Positions 27,671 through 37,087 of a DNA stretch of 64,000 nt are shown piece after piece. The translations under genes and the position numbers were made by a program. Source of the DNA: Psychroflexus salarius (GTDB lineage: Bacteria > Bacteroidota > Bacteroidia > Flavobacteriales > Flavobacteriaceae). Under the pieces are notes generated by a model. That model had not been told where the DNA came from and made no database searches. It saw only the letters and a program-made list of their open reading frames with translations. The stretch's first letter is position 1, and every line of letters begins with the position of its first letter. The stretch spans positions 17,420 through 81,419 of the forward strand of contig NZ_FQTW01000010.1 of assembly GCF_900129035.1 (NCBI RefSeq), written 5' to 3'.

Positions 27671-30466
27671 ATGGACCAATTTTCTTTTCTAAATGCGGTG
27701 CACCCGCAACAAATCGCTGAACTTTACGATCAATATTTAAAATATCCAGATGCTGTTGAGCCGAGTTGGAGAGCATTTTTTCAAGGTTTTGATTTTGGGA
27801 AAAGCGACTCAAATGAAGTTCAAGAAGTTACATTAAGAGATGCTGAAACCAATGAAAAAACTCAGGTAAAAATTCCTGACAATGTTCAGAAAGAGTTTCA
27901 AGTCATTAATTTAATTGATGGTTATCGTCATCGCGGACATTTATTTACGAAGACCAATCCCGTTAGAGAAAGACGCGATTATCAACCAAAATTAACGCTT
28001 GAAAATTTCGGCTTATCTAAAGACGATTTAGATACTGAATTTGAAGCAGGTGAAGTTATTGGCATTGGTAAAGCTAAGCTAAAGCAAATCATAGATTTTT
28101 TAGAAAATGTTTTTTGCGACTCGATTGGTGTAGAATATGCCTACATTAGAAAGCCAGAAGAGATAGACTGGATTCAACATAAAATTTACGCCAATCAAAA
28201 TCAACCTAAATATTCTACTGAGCAGAAGAAAAATATTTTAAAAAAGCTTAACGAAGCAGTTGTTTTTGAAAGCTTCTTACACAAAAACTTTGTGGGTCAA
28301 AAGCGCTTCTCACTTGAAGGTAATGAAACTTTAATTCCTGCACTTGACGCTTTAATAGAAGGCGCAGCAAACCAAGGTGTAGAAGAATTTGTCATGGGCA
28401 TGGCTCATCGTGGCCGTTTAAACACGCTCGCAAATATTTTTGGCAAAAGTCCAAAAGACATTTATAATGAATTTCAAGGAAAAGATTACGAAGTTGATGG
28501 CTTTGATGGTGATGTAAAATACCATTTAGGTTGGACATCAAAACGTAAAACCGATTCTGGTAAAGAAATTAATTTAAACATCGCGCCCAATCCTTCGCAT
28601 CTTGAAACAGTAGGTGCTGTTGTTCAAGGAATTGCCCGAGCAAAACAAGACGACCACCATTTAGGTGAAGAACAAAAAGTTTTACCAATTGTTGTGCATG
28701 GTGATGCCGCAATTTCTGCGCAAGGCATTGCCTATGAAATTGTACAAATGGCACAACTTGATGGTTACAAAACTGGCGGAACTATTCATATTGTAGTGAA
28801 TAATCAAATTGGTTTTACCACAAACTATACTGACGGTCGCTCATCTACCTATTGTACTGATGTCGGAAAAGTTACTTTATCCCCTGTATTACATGTTAAT
28901 GCTGATGATGCTGAAGCCGTAGTTCATGCTATGGATTTTGCATTAGCTTACCGGATGAAATTTGGCCGAGATGTTTTTATTGACTTATTAGGCTACAGAA
29001 AATATGGCCATAATGAAGGTGACGAACCTCGTTTTACACAGCCTAAACTATATAAAGCTATAGGAAAACACGATAATCCACGTGATATATACGCCAAACA
29101 ATTATTAGACACTAATATAATTGACCAATCCTATTTAGACAAAATAGAAAACAACTATAAATCTAAATTAGAAGAAGACTACGAGACTTCTAAAAAAGAA
29201 GAAAATAGTGTTGTAACTAAAATACTTCAAGAAGAATGGGATGGCTTTGAAAATGGCGATAAAAAAGACATGCTAGAAGGAATTGATACAACATTTAATT
29301 TAAAGGAACTTGACCAATTAGCCGAAAAATTAACTAGCTTACCGAAAGATAAAAAATTTCTACGCAAAGTAGATCGCTTGATTAAGTCACGTCACAAAAT
29401 GTATTTTGAAGACAATAAACTTGATTGGGCAATGGGCGAATTATTAGCTTATGCTACTCTACTCAAAGAAAATCATGATGTTAGAATTACCGGTCAGGAT
29501 GTTGAGCGTGGTACATTTTCTCACCGTCATGCCGTTATTAAAGTTGAAGAAAGTGAAGAAGAATATGTACCTCACAACCACTTAGATAAAGATGCAGCAA
29601 ATTTTTATATTTATAATTCACTTTTATCTGAATATGCGGTTGTCGGTTTTGATTATGGTTATGCCATGGCAAGTCCGCAAACTTTAACTATTTGGGAAGC
29701 ACAATTTGGTGACTTTAGTAATGGTGCTCAAATTATGATTGACCAATACATTTCAGCCGCTGAAGATAAATGGAAAACCCAAAACGGACTCGTGATGTTA
29801 TTACCTCATGGCTATGAAGGCCAAGGTTCTGAACATTCATCTGGACGTATGGAACGCTACCTTCAACTATGTGCTAAAGACAATATGTATATTGCCAACT
29901 GCACAACTCCAGCCAATTTTTATCATTTGTTAAGAAGACAAATGAAACTGAAATTCAGAAAACCCTTAATCGTCTTTACACCAAAAAGTTTATTACGTCA
30001 CCCAAAGGTCAATTCAACTAAAGAAGAGTTAGCAGAAGGGAAATTTCAACCAATAATAGATGATACAGAAGTGAAGGCAAAAGATGTAACTTCAGTTGTG
30101 TTAAGCTCAGGTAAATTTTACTACGACTTATTAAAACACCGAGAAGAAAACAACATTAAACATGTGGCATTAATTCGTTTAGAACAACTTTTCCCACTTC
30201 CACAAGAAGAAATCGAATCAATTTTAAAGAAATATAATAAAGCAAACGACATTGTTTGGGCACAAGAAGAACCAAGAAACATGGGTGCTTATAGTCACTT
30301 ATTGCTTCAATACCCAAAAGCGAGAGAATTTAGAGTTTGCAGTAGACGTTTTTATAGTTCACCAGCAGCTGGTAGCCCAGCTAGATCAAAAACACGTCAC
30401 CAAGAAGTTATCGATTATGTGTTTGATGCTTCAAAAGACAATTGTATATTAGATTATAAAAATTAA
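27671..30466 (+). CDS. sucA: 2-oxoglutarate dehydrogenase E1 component
   Basis: Thiamine-diphosphate enzyme that decarboxylates 2-oxoglutarate in the TCA cycle and passes the succinyl group to the E2 lipoyl arm. The N-terminus FLNAVHPQQIAELYDQYL is the E2-interaction segment. The thiamine-binding motif runs from HGDAAISAQGIAYE to VVNNQIGFTT (about residues 340-378), and PHGYEGQGSEHSSGRMERYL (about 715-735) is the characteristic E1o active-site region. The length of 931 residues is full for the family. It is followed by sucB after 26 bases. Confidence 0.96.
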   Translation: MDQFSFLNAVHPQQIAELYDQYLKYPDAVEPSWRAFFQGFDFGKSDSNEVQEVTLRDAETNEKTQVKIPDNVQKEFQVINLIDGYRHRGHLFTKTNPVRERRDYQPKLTLENFGLSKDDLDTEFEAGEVIGIGKAKLKQIIDFLENVFCDSIGVEYAYIRKPEEIDWIQHKIYANQNQPKYSTEQKKNILKKLNEAVVFESFLHKNFVGQKRFSLEGNETLIPALDALIEGAANQGVEEFVMGMAHRGRLNTLANIFGKSPKDIYNEFQGKDYEVDGFDGDVKYHLGWTSKRKTDSGKEINLNIAPNPSHLETVGAVVQGIARAKQDDHHLGEEQKVLPIVVHGDAAISAQGIAYEIVQMAQLDGYKTGGTIHIVVNNQIGFTTNYTDGRSSTYCTDVGKVTLSPVLHVNADDAEAVVHAMDFALAYRMKFGRDVFIDLLGYRKYGHNEGDEPRFTQPKLYKAIGKHDNPRDIYAKQLLDTNIIDQSYLDKIENNYKSKLEEDYETSKKEENSVVTKILQEEWDGFENGDKKDMLEGIDTTFNLKELDQLAEKLTSLPKDKKFLRKVDRLIKSRHKMYFEDNKLDWAMGELLAYATLLKENHDVRITGQDVERGTFSHRHAVIKVEESEEEYVPHNHLDKDAANFYIYNSLLSEYAVVGFDYGYAMASPQTLTIWEAQFGDFSNGAQIMIDQYISAAEDKWKTQNGLVMLLPHGYEGQGSEHSSGRMERYLQLCAKDNMYIANCTTPANFYHLLRRQMKLKFRKPLIVFTPKSLLRHPKVNSTKEELAEGKFQPIIDDTEVKAKDVTSVVLSSGKFYYDLLKHREENNIKHVALIRLEQLFPLPQEEIESILKKYNKANDIVWAQEEPRNMGAYSHLLLQYPKAREFRVCSRRFYSSPAAGSPARSKTRHQEVIDYVFDASKDNCILDYKN

Positions 30467-30492
30467 TAATAAGATTACGAAATATTTAGATT

Positions 30493-31755
30493 ATGGCTTT
30501 AGAAATGAAAGTCCCTTCACCGGGCGAGTCAATTAGCGAAGTTGAAATCGCAGAATGGTTAGTCCAGGATGGCGACTACGTTGAAAAAGATCAAGCAGTT
30601 GCTGAAGTAGATTCAGATAAAGCAACTTTAGAATTACCAGCTGAAGCAAGCGGTGTAATAACCTTAAAGGCTGAAGAAGGCGATGTCGTTGAAGTTGGCG
30701 AAGTAGTTTGCCTTATCGACACCGAAGCCCAAAAACCTGATAGTGACGACAGTGCTTCAGATAAAACTTCAGACAACAAAGCATCTGAACAAAAAACTGA
30801 TAAACAAGAAAAGGCAAGCAACACTTCTACTGAAGACAATTCAAAAAAAGAAGATAGCCAAGAAAAAACTTACGCATCTGGAAGTCCTTCACCTGCAGCT
30901 AAGAAAACTTTAGCTGAAAAAGATATCGATCCAAAAGATGTTAAAGGAACAGGCCGTGATGGAAGAATCACTAAAGAAGACGCCATGAAAGCTGAAGGTA
31001 AACCATCTATGGGAACACCTGGAAATGGCTCAAGAGCTGAAAGCCGAAGTAAATTATCGATGTTAAGGCGTAAAGTGGCCGAGCGTTTAGTAAGTGCTAA
31101 AAATGAAACAGCCATGTTAACAACCTTTAATGAGGTTGACATGAAACCAATTTTTGACTTACGTGCTCAATATAAAGAAGACTTTAAAGCAAAACATGGT
31201 GTTAGCCTTGGCTTTATGTCATTTTTTACTTTAGCCGTTGTGCGAGCTTTAGACCAATTCCCTTCCGTAAACAGCATGATTGATGGCAAAGAAATGATCA
31301 CCTATGATTATAAAGACGTAAGTATTGCCGTTTCAGGCCCAAAAGGTTTAATGGTGCCTGTGATTAGAAATGCAGAAAACCTTAGCTTTAGAGGTGTTGA
31401 ACAAGAAGTAAAACGCTTAGCGACCCGCGCAAGAGATGGTAAAATAACCGTTGACGAAATGACTGGCGGTACGTTTACCATTTCAAACGGTGGTGTATTT
31501 GGTTCTATGCTTTCAACACCAATTATTAACCCACCGCAAAGTGGAATTTTAGGTATGCACAACATCATTGAACGTCCAGTGGCTATTGATGGTGAAGTGG
31601 TTATTAGACCTATGATGTATGTCGCCTTATCTTACGATCACCGAATAATTGATGGGCGTGAATCAGTTGGTTTCTTAGTCGCCATAAAAGAAGCGCTTGA
31701 AGACCCAAGCAATTTATTGATGTATGGCGACATCAAAAAAGCACTTGAACTTTAA
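30493..31755 (+). CDS. sucB: Dihydrolipoyllysine succinyltransferase, 2-oxoglutarate dehydrogenase E2
   Basis: Core of the 2-oxoglutarate dehydrogenase complex. The N-terminal lipoyl domain carries the lipoylated Lys43 in [11 protein letters not shown] long Ser/Lys/Asp-rich linker follows (about 80-125), then the E3-binding domain ([29 protein letters not shown]), and the acyltransferase domain ending in [16 protein letters not shown] with the catalytic His and Asp. The length is 420 residues. It forms an operon with sucA; a terminator follows. Confidence 0.96.
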   Translation: MALEMKVPSPGESISEVEIAEWLVQDGDYVEKDQAVAEVDSDKATLELPAEASGVITLKAEEGDVVEVGEVVCLIDTEAQKPDSDDSASDKTSDNKASEQKTDKQEKASNTSTEDNSKKEDSQEKTYASGSPSPAAKKTLAEKDIDPKDVKGTGRDGRITKEDAMKAEGKPSMGTPGNGSRAESRSKLSMLRRKVAERLVSAKNETAMLTTFNEVDMKPIFDLRAQYKEDFKAKHGVSLGFMSFFTLAVVRALDQFPSVNSMIDGKEMITYDYKDVSIAVSGPKGLMVPVIRNAENLSFRGVEQEVKRLATRARDGKITVDEMTGGTFTISNGGVFGSMLSTPIINPPQSGILGMHNIIERPVAIDGEVVIRPMMYVALSYDHRIIDGRESVGFLVAIKEALEDPSNLLMYGDIKKALEL

Positions 31756-31777
31756 ATAAATTCTAATCTTATTAATC

Positions 31778-31810
31778 AAAAGCTGTTAATTAACTTTAGC
31801 AGCTTTTTTT
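31778..31810 (+). terminator. Intrinsic terminator after sucA-sucB
   Basis: Stem AAAAGCTG (31778-31785) and CAGCTTTT (31800-31807) around a 14-base loop, followed by a T-run, 23 bases after the sucB stop. Confidence 0.8.
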
Positions 31811-31871
31811 ATGAATTTTTATAAACTTAAGCTAATTTAAAATAAGTAATTTAGTTCAATAATTTAGTATT

Positions 31872-33170
31872 TTGACTCAAGAACATATCGTTATAATAGG
31901 AAATGGCATCGCTGGCGTAACTGCCGCAAGACATATTAGAAAATTGTCTGATAAAAAAGTGACCATCATCTCTTCTGAAAGTGAGTACTTTTTTTCAAGA
32001 ACAGCCTTAATGTATGTTTATATGGGTCATATGAAGTGGCAACACTTAAAACCTTATGAAGATCATTTTTGGAGAAAAAACAACTTCAACTTAGTGCAAG
32101 ACCACGTCATTGATATCTTTCCAGAGCAGCATCAAATAGAACTTCGGTCAAAACGCAAGATACACTTTGATCAATTAATAATTGCTACAGGTTCGAAACC
32201 CAACAAATTCGGTTGGCCTGGCGAAAATGCAAACGGTGTTCAAGGTTTATACTCTAAGCAAGATTTAGAATTACTTGAAAAAAATGCACCTGATAATAAA
32301 ACTTGCCGACGTGCAGTGATCGTTGGTGGCGGACTCATTGGAGTTGAACTTGCCGAAATGCTTCACACAAGAAAAATTCCTGTAACATTTTTAGTGCGTG
32401 AGTCAAACTTCTGGAACAATGTCTTACCAGATGAAGAAGCCAAAATGCTTAATAAACACATTAAATCTCATGGCATAGACTTACGCTTAAATACCAATTT
32501 AGAAAAAATTTTAGTTGATGAAAATAACCGTGTTTACGCTGTAAAAGTAAAAGAATCCGACGAAATTATTAATTGTGACCTTGTGGGTTTAACCGCTGGC
32601 GTTTCTCCTAATATTGAGTTTGTTAAAGATTCTAAGATAGAAACCAACCGTGGAATTTTAGTTAATAGATATTTACAAACTAATTATAAACACATTTATG
32701 CCATTGGTGATTGTGCAGAACAACGTGAAAATATTGGCTATCGAAAACCTATTGAAGCTGTATGGTACACTGGCAGAATGATGGGTGAAACTGTTGCTCA
32801 GACAATTTGTGGAAAACCAATGCACTATAATCCAGGCCATTGGTTTAATTCGGCTAAGTTTTTTGATATTGAATACCAAACTTATGGTTGGGTCTTTAAT
32901 CAACCTAAAGAAGGTCATGAACATTTTTTTTGGAAGCATCCAGAAAAAGATATTTGTATTCATATTAACTACGAAAAAAGAAGCCGAAAATTTATTGGGT
33001 TTAACACATTTGGAATAAGAATGCGGCATGTGTTTTTTAACCAATGTTTAGACGCTTCAGCTACCGTTGATGACGTAGTTAAACATCTTCATTTAGCTAA
33101 TTTTGACCCAGAGCTTTATAAAACCTACGAAAAATCGATTCAGCAAGCTTTTAAAACACAACAAATATGA
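31872..33170 (+). CDS. FAD-dependent pyridine nucleotide-disulfide-type oxidoreductase (TTG start)
   Basis: A 432-residue flavoprotein. The FAD Rossmann motif is IVIIGNGIAGVTAARHIRKL (residues 6-25), the NAD(P)H motif is AVIVGGGLIGVELAEML (about residue 155), and the second FAD site is HIYAIGDCAEQ (about 275), as in rubredoxin and nitrite reductase flavodomains. An extra C-terminal domain of about 140 residues is present. The start is TTG at 31872, since an in-frame stop lies four codons upstream and no ATG fits. It overlaps the following iron-sulfur membrane protein by four bases, suggesting an electron-transfer pair. Confidence 0.85.
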   Translation: MTQEHIVIIGNGIAGVTAARHIRKLSDKKVTIISSESEYFFSRTALMYVYMGHMKWQHLKPYEDHFWRKNNFNLVQDHVIDIFPEQHQIELRSKRKIHFDQLIIATGSKPNKFGWPGENANGVQGLYSKQDLELLEKNAPDNKTCRRAVIVGGGLIGVELAEMLHTRKIPVTFLVRESNFWNNVLPDEEAKMLNKHIKSHGIDLRLNTNLEKILVDENNRVYAVKVKESDEIINCDLVGLTAGVSPNIEFVKDSKIETNRGILVNRYLQTNYKHIYAIGDCAEQRENIGYRKPIEAVWYTGRMMGETVAQTICGKPMHYNPGHWFNSAKFFDIEYQTYGWVFNQPKEGHEHFFWKHPEKDICIHINYEKRSRKFIGFNTFGIRMRHVFFNQCLDASATVDDVVKHLHLANFDPELYKTYEKSIQQAFKTQQI

Positions 33171-34756
33171 GTACTAGTGCAAATATTTCAGCTACTGCTT
33201 CAGCAGACAATTTAAACGCTCAGCAAAAAATAGCCTTGTTTATTGGCTTTTCAGGTCTTTTTATTTTGGTATTAGCTGTATTTAAAATTGTTGTCGTTAA
33301 TCAATTAGTCGCCTTACTTTCGTCGCTAATTTTTATAAGTATTGGTATTATTTGGTATGCCAAATCAACCTATAAAGGTCAATCGCCAGGTGTAAAGAAC
33401 AATTTTATTTACGTCAGCAATTTAACAAACCGTGGTTTTTGGGCATATTTATTGGGCTTAAGTTTAACCGGATTTTATATTATACTCTATTTTTATCCTG
33501 AAATTTTAGGACTTGTTAAAAACGGACAAAACACAAGACTTATCGCTTTATTTGATCCTTTAAGCCGTGTGTTAAGTGGTAATCCGGCTAGCCAATGGTT
33601 TGTATATGGCACACTTTACACCATTGCTATTTTAACTTTTGGAATTAAAGCTTTGCTTAAATATCGTCATAATTCTTATCAAAAAGTAAGAACTCTTTCG
33701 GTGATATTTTTTCAGTTGAGTTTTGCCTTTATAATTCCTGAGCTAATGGCAAGACTTAATACCAATAACTTCAGTTTACCCTATTATGATTTGAAAAATA
33801 TTTGGCCTTTAAACTATTATAACTTTGAGCAATATCGGGTTGATCAATTTATAAATGCAGGCTCAATTGGTCTTGCTTTACTTATTTTCGGAATCATTTC
33901 AATCTTTATTATCACGCCAATTTTAACCTTCAAATACGGCAAACGTTGGTATTGCTCTTGGGTTTGCGGTTGTGGTGGTCTGGCTGAAACAGCAGGTGAT
34001 TCTTTTCGGCATTTAAGCAATAAGTCAATCAATGCGTGGCGTTTTGAGCGCTGGCTCATACACTTAGTTACCGTATTTATTACGCTTGCGACAATTGCTG
34101 TAGTCTACTCCTATTTAGGAGATGATTCCTCTAAATATTGGTTAACCCGATCTACATTTTTAATCGCTGTGATGAGTATTTTAAGTCTCGTTTTTGCTTT
34201 AATCATGATTTTTAAGCGAAACGCTTTACAAAAAGATGCCATATATGCTGCAATTGCTTTTTTTATAATCATCGGCTCATTAATAAGCATGCATTTTATT
34301 GATGGCTACCAACAGCAATTGTTTTTATTTGAAGCTGAAACATTGAGAAGTAGTTATGGTTTTTTAATCGGAAGTATTTTTTCTGGTGTTATTGGGACTG
34401 GTTTTTATCCTATTTTCGGTAATCGGGTTTGGTGTCGTTTCGGATGCCCAATGGCTGCAATTTTAGGACTACAACAGCGATTATTTTCTAAATTTAGAAT
34501 CACAACTAATGGTGGGCAATGTATTTCTTGTGGCAATTGTTCTACTTACTGTGAAATGGGTATCGACGTTAGGGCTTATGCTCAAAAAGGAGAAAACATT
34601 GTCAGGTCATCTTGTGTAGGCTGTGGCATCTGTGCTAATGTATGTCCAAGAGGTGTTTTAAAGCTTGAAAATGATAATTTAGATCATCGCATTAATTCAG
34701 AAGACATCTTGTTAGGCAATGATGTAGATTTAAAAGACTTTCTAAAAAAATCTTAA
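33167..34756 (+). CDS. 4Fe-4S membrane protein of the NosR/CcoG type
   Basis: A 529-residue inner-membrane protein with several hydrophobic helices, cysteine motifs WYCSWVCGCGG (about 265) and VWCRFGCPMA (about 425), and a C-terminal pair of 4Fe-4S clusters: CISCGNCSTYC and CVGCGICANVC (about 450-490). This layout is that of NosR/NapH/CcoG-like electron carriers. The ATGA overlap with the flavoprotein gene implies that electrons from NAD(P)H pass through both to an unknown acceptor. It converges on the anti-sigma gene with a four-base overlap. Confidence 0.85.
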   Translation: MSTSANISATASADNLNAQQKIALFIGFSGLFILVLAVFKIVVVNQLVALLSSLIFISIGIIWYAKSTYKGQSPGVKNNFIYVSNLTNRGFWAYLLGLSLTGFYIILYFYPEILGLVKNGQNTRLIALFDPLSRVLSGNPASQWFVYGTLYTIAILTFGIKALLKYRHNSYQKVRTLSVIFFQLSFAFIIPELMARLNTNNFSLPYYDLKNIWPLNYYNFEQYRVDQFINAGSIGLALLIFGIISIFIITPILTFKYGKRWYCSWVCGCGGLAETAGDSFRHLSNKSINAWRFERWLIHLVTVFITLATIAVVYSYLGDDSSKYWLTRSTFLIAVMSILSLVFALIMIFKRNALQKDAIYAAIAFFIIIGSLISMHFIDGYQQQLFLFEAETLRSSYGFLIGSIFSGVIGTGFYPIFGNRVWCRFGCPMAAILGLQQRLFSKFRITTNGGQCISCGNCSTYCEMGIDVRAYAQKGENIVRSSCVGCGICANVCPRGVLKLENDNLDHRINSEDILLGNDVDLKDFLKKS

Positions 34757-35544
34757 ACTGTACCTAAGACATATAGTTGCTCTAAAGTTGGTGATTTACT
34801 TCCACCTTCAGGTTCAAGTGTTACACCAAAAGCTTCAGTTTCTGGTAGATTGCTGATTTCAAAAATTTTATCTTGATCGCTATTAAACTGATCTAAAACA
34901 GCAATACTTGTTGGTGTTAACGGATCAAGTTTTAAAGACCAAACTTGGTAAACCATGCCTTTTGGTGGTTTAGGTAAACCCGCTAAATCGAGATAAACCT
35001 TGTTGTTTTTTTTATCTAAAAAAGCTTTTGCATAAGCATCTGGAGCAACTGGCTCGTTTCCAGGCAAACTATAAGCGGTAACATCTTTATCTCTTACAAC
35101 TTCTAAAGTTGACTCATAATTAGCAATGACGCGCTCTTTTTGATTAAGCTGTTCTTCTAAAGTATCAAGATTAGCATTACTTACTTGAACTTCAGTTTCA
35201 AGGTTAGAATTAAGGTTGAAAAGCCACAAAATGCCACCTAAAAGTAACAAACTAGCAGCCCAACCTATGACGCCGAAAACTGAAAGTGAGCGAGAGGTCC
35301 TAGGTGCTTCATCAACTTCAGTTGAACCTATTGCTTTTAAAACAGATGATTTTAACTGTGGAGAAGCTGCTGGTGATATTTCAGTTGAAAGTTCCATCAA
35401 AATTAATTCAATATCTTCAACTTCAACTCTAATTTCAGGATACTTATTAATCAAACTAGAAATCTGTTCATTTTCATGTTTATCTAAAACACCATAAACA
35501 TAAAGTTCTAATAATCCAGATGTAATGTAGTCTTGTGGTTTCAT
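34753..35544 (-). CDS. Anti-sigma factor (RskA-type C-terminal domain)
   Basis: Membrane anti-sigma factor of 263 residues. The N-terminal 85 residues (DYITSGLLELYVYGVLDKHE) form the sigma-binding helical domain, without a zinc-binding HxxxCxxC motif. One membrane helix follows (about residues 90-108), then a coiled stretch and the periplasmic RskA domain with LAGLPKPPKGMVYQVW and FGVTLEPEGGSKSPT. It starts seven bases after the ECF sigma gene stop, the standard arrangement. It probably holds the sigma factor inactive until a signal triggers its release. Confidence 0.9.
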   Translation of the reverse strand: MKPQDYITSGLLELYVYGVLDKHENEQISSLINKYPEIRVEVEDIELILMELSTEISPAASPQLKSSVLKAIGSTEVDEAPRTSRSLSVFGVIGWAASLLLLGGILWLFNLNSNLETEVQVSNANLDTLEEQLNQKERVIANYESTLEVVRDKDVTAYSLPGNEPVAPDAYAKAFLDKKNNKVYLDLAGLPKPPKGMVYQVWSLKLDPLTPTSIAVLDQFNSDQDKIFEISNLPETEAFGVTLEPEGGSKSPTLEQLYVLGTV

Positions 35545-35550
35545 AGCTAA

Positions 35551-36081
35551 TTAGTCTTCTAATGAAGTTCGTAAAGTATTTAAGCAAGCTCTGTTTCTTG
35601 ACTTGACAGTTCCTAAAGGAATGTCTAAACTTTCTGAAGTTTCTTTCTGTGAAAAACCTTGGAAGTATAATAATTGAATTAATTTTATACACATTGGCTT
35701 CAACTTTTTGACAAACTTTTTAATCCCGATGCTTTCTGAAGCTTTATCTAAATCAGTATCGTCTTGTAAGAAAAAAGCAAAGGTTTCAATATCATGATTT
35801 TTAGAAGTATTTTTAAAAGCTTTAGACCTTACACGATCAATGGCCGAATTACGGGCAATATTAAGTAACCAAGTAAAGAAACGCCCTTTAGATTTATTGT
35901 AAGTTTGTGCTTTGTTCCAAACTTTTACAAATACATCTTGCATGACTTCTTCAGCTATATTTTGATCTTTTACTATGGTCATAATTACGCCTAAAATATT
36001 TTCAGAATAAAGGTCATAAAGCTTAGCAAAGGCTTTTTCATCTTTATTCTGCAATCGTTCAATAAGGAAGTCGGGTTGCAT
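35551..36081 (-). CDS. ECF RNA polymerase sigma factor (SigK-like)
   Basis: A 176-residue ECF sigma factor with region 2 (DLYSENILGVIMTIVKDQNI, then EVMQDVFVKVWNKA and FFTWLLNIARNSAIDRVRS) and region 4 (LIQLLYFQGFSQKETSESLD, then IPLGTVKSRNRACLNTLR). Pairing with an RskA-type anti-sigma gene places it in the SigK-like group. The pair is probably autoregulated, though no target genes can be named from the window. Confidence 0.93.
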   Translation of the reverse strand: MQPDFLIERLQNKDEKAFAKLYDLYSENILGVIMTIVKDQNIAEEVMQDVFVKVWNKAQTYNKSKGRFFTWLLNIARNSAIDRVRSKAFKNTSKNHDIETFAFFLQDDTDLDKASESIGIKKFVKKLKPMCIKLIQLLYFQGFSQKETSESLDIPLGTVKSRNRACLNTLRTSLED

Positions 36082-36130
36082 TTTAGTAATTTTTTTTAAA
36101 TCTATTAAAAAATATACTAAAGCGCTTCAA

Positions 36131-36165
36131 TTTTAAAAAAAAGTTGCGGCTATTAAAGCCGCAAC
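36131..36165 (-). terminator. Terminator-like hairpin upstream of the sigma gene
   Basis: Nine-bp stem GTTGCGGCT (36143-36151) with AGCCGCAAC (36157-36165) and five-base loop; on the minus strand it is followed by eight T. It lies 50-85 bases upstream of the sigma-factor ATG. It could insulate the operon from antisense read-through out of the glycosyltransferase cluster or act as a leader attenuator. The remaining roughly 220 bases to the next gene contain no supported feature. Confidence 0.65.
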
Positions 36166-36388
36166 CCAAAACAACACTATCACTCATAACACTCACGAAT
36201 AAAACAATTAAAAACAAAAATCAACCTATGAGCCTTGTTGTTTTAAAATTATCAACCAACTTTATTTTATATACGAAAAAAATTAGCCTACGGTTTAAAT
36301 ACTCAACAGAACCGCTGTTAAATGAAGTTAAAACCACACAGAAATTATTTAATAGATTAATTTTGCACCGCAAATTAGTTAGAAAAAA

Positions 36389-37087
36389 ATGATTCAAGAG
36401 AAGCCTATACGTGTTATTATTCCAGCATTTAATGAAGAAGCTTCTATTGGATTAGTGATTGATGATATACCGAGCGATATCACTGAAATTATTGTGGTAA
36501 GCAACCGGTCAACAGACCAAACTGAAGCTGTGGCAAAGCAACATGGCGCGACGGTTTTAAACGAACCGAGACGAGGCTACGGTTACGCCTGTTTAAAAGG
36601 CTTAAACTATCTTGAGCGCTTAAATGACTCTACAAGTATTGTTGTTTTTCTAGATGGTGACTATAGTGATTTTCCAGAAGAAATGCCTCAACTTTTAAAA
36701 CCAATAGAAACTGGCGACTACGATTTTGTAATTGGCGCTAGAGCTTCATCCTTACGTGAAAAAGGATCTATGACATTTCCACAAATATTTGGTAACTGGT
36801 TAGCAACTAATCTTATGCGTTTGTTTTATGGTGCTAAGTACACAGATTTAGGACCGTTTAGAGCCATTAAATATGAAAAACTCAAGGCTTTAAATATGGA
36901 AGATAAAACCTATGGCTGGACAGTCGAAATGCAATTAAAAGCTCTAAAACACAAACTCAAGTATACTGAAGTCAAAGTAAATTACCGTAATAGAATAGGC
37001 GATTCTAAAGTCTCAGGAACAATTAAAGGCGCTATATTTGCAGGCGTTAAAATAATTGGTTGGATTTTTAAATATGCTATTAAATAA
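36389..37087 (+). CDS. GT2 glycosyltransferase of the polyprenyl-phosphate mannose/glucose synthase type
   Basis: A 232-residue GT-A fold enzyme. It opens with VIIPAFNEEASIGLVIDDIP, followed by IIVVSNRSTDQTEAVA and the metal-binding FLDGDYSDFP (DxD). GARASSLREKGSMT and DLGPFRAIKYEKL are typical of dolichyl/polyprenyl-phosphate sugar synthases of the DPM1/DPG family. It probably loads a sugar on a lipid carrier at the cytoplasmic face for the GT-C enzyme two genes downstream. It overlaps the next gene by 14 bases. Confidence 0.82.
   Translation: MIQEKPIRVIIPAFNEEASIGLVIDDIPSDITEIIVVSNRSTDQTEAVAKQHGATVLNEPRRGYGYACLKGLNYLERLNDSTSIVVFLDGDYSDFPEEMPQLLKPIETGDYDFVIGARASSLREKGSMTFPQIFGNWLATNLMRLFYGAKYTDLGPFRAIKYEKLKALNMEDKTYGWTVEMQLKALKHKLKYTEVKVNYRNRIGDSKVSGTIKGAIFAGVKIIGWIFKYAIK

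Noticed and set aside
30591..31568. Minus-strand frames inside sucB.
   Set aside because: Shadows of a highly conserved gene, with low-complexity Ser/Leu composition.
36144..36392. Small frame ahead of the first GT2 gene, overlapping its ATG.
   Set aside because: It begins inside the terminator hairpin, has a Lys/Asn/Leu composition expected of AT-rich non-coding DNA, and shows no recognisable domain.
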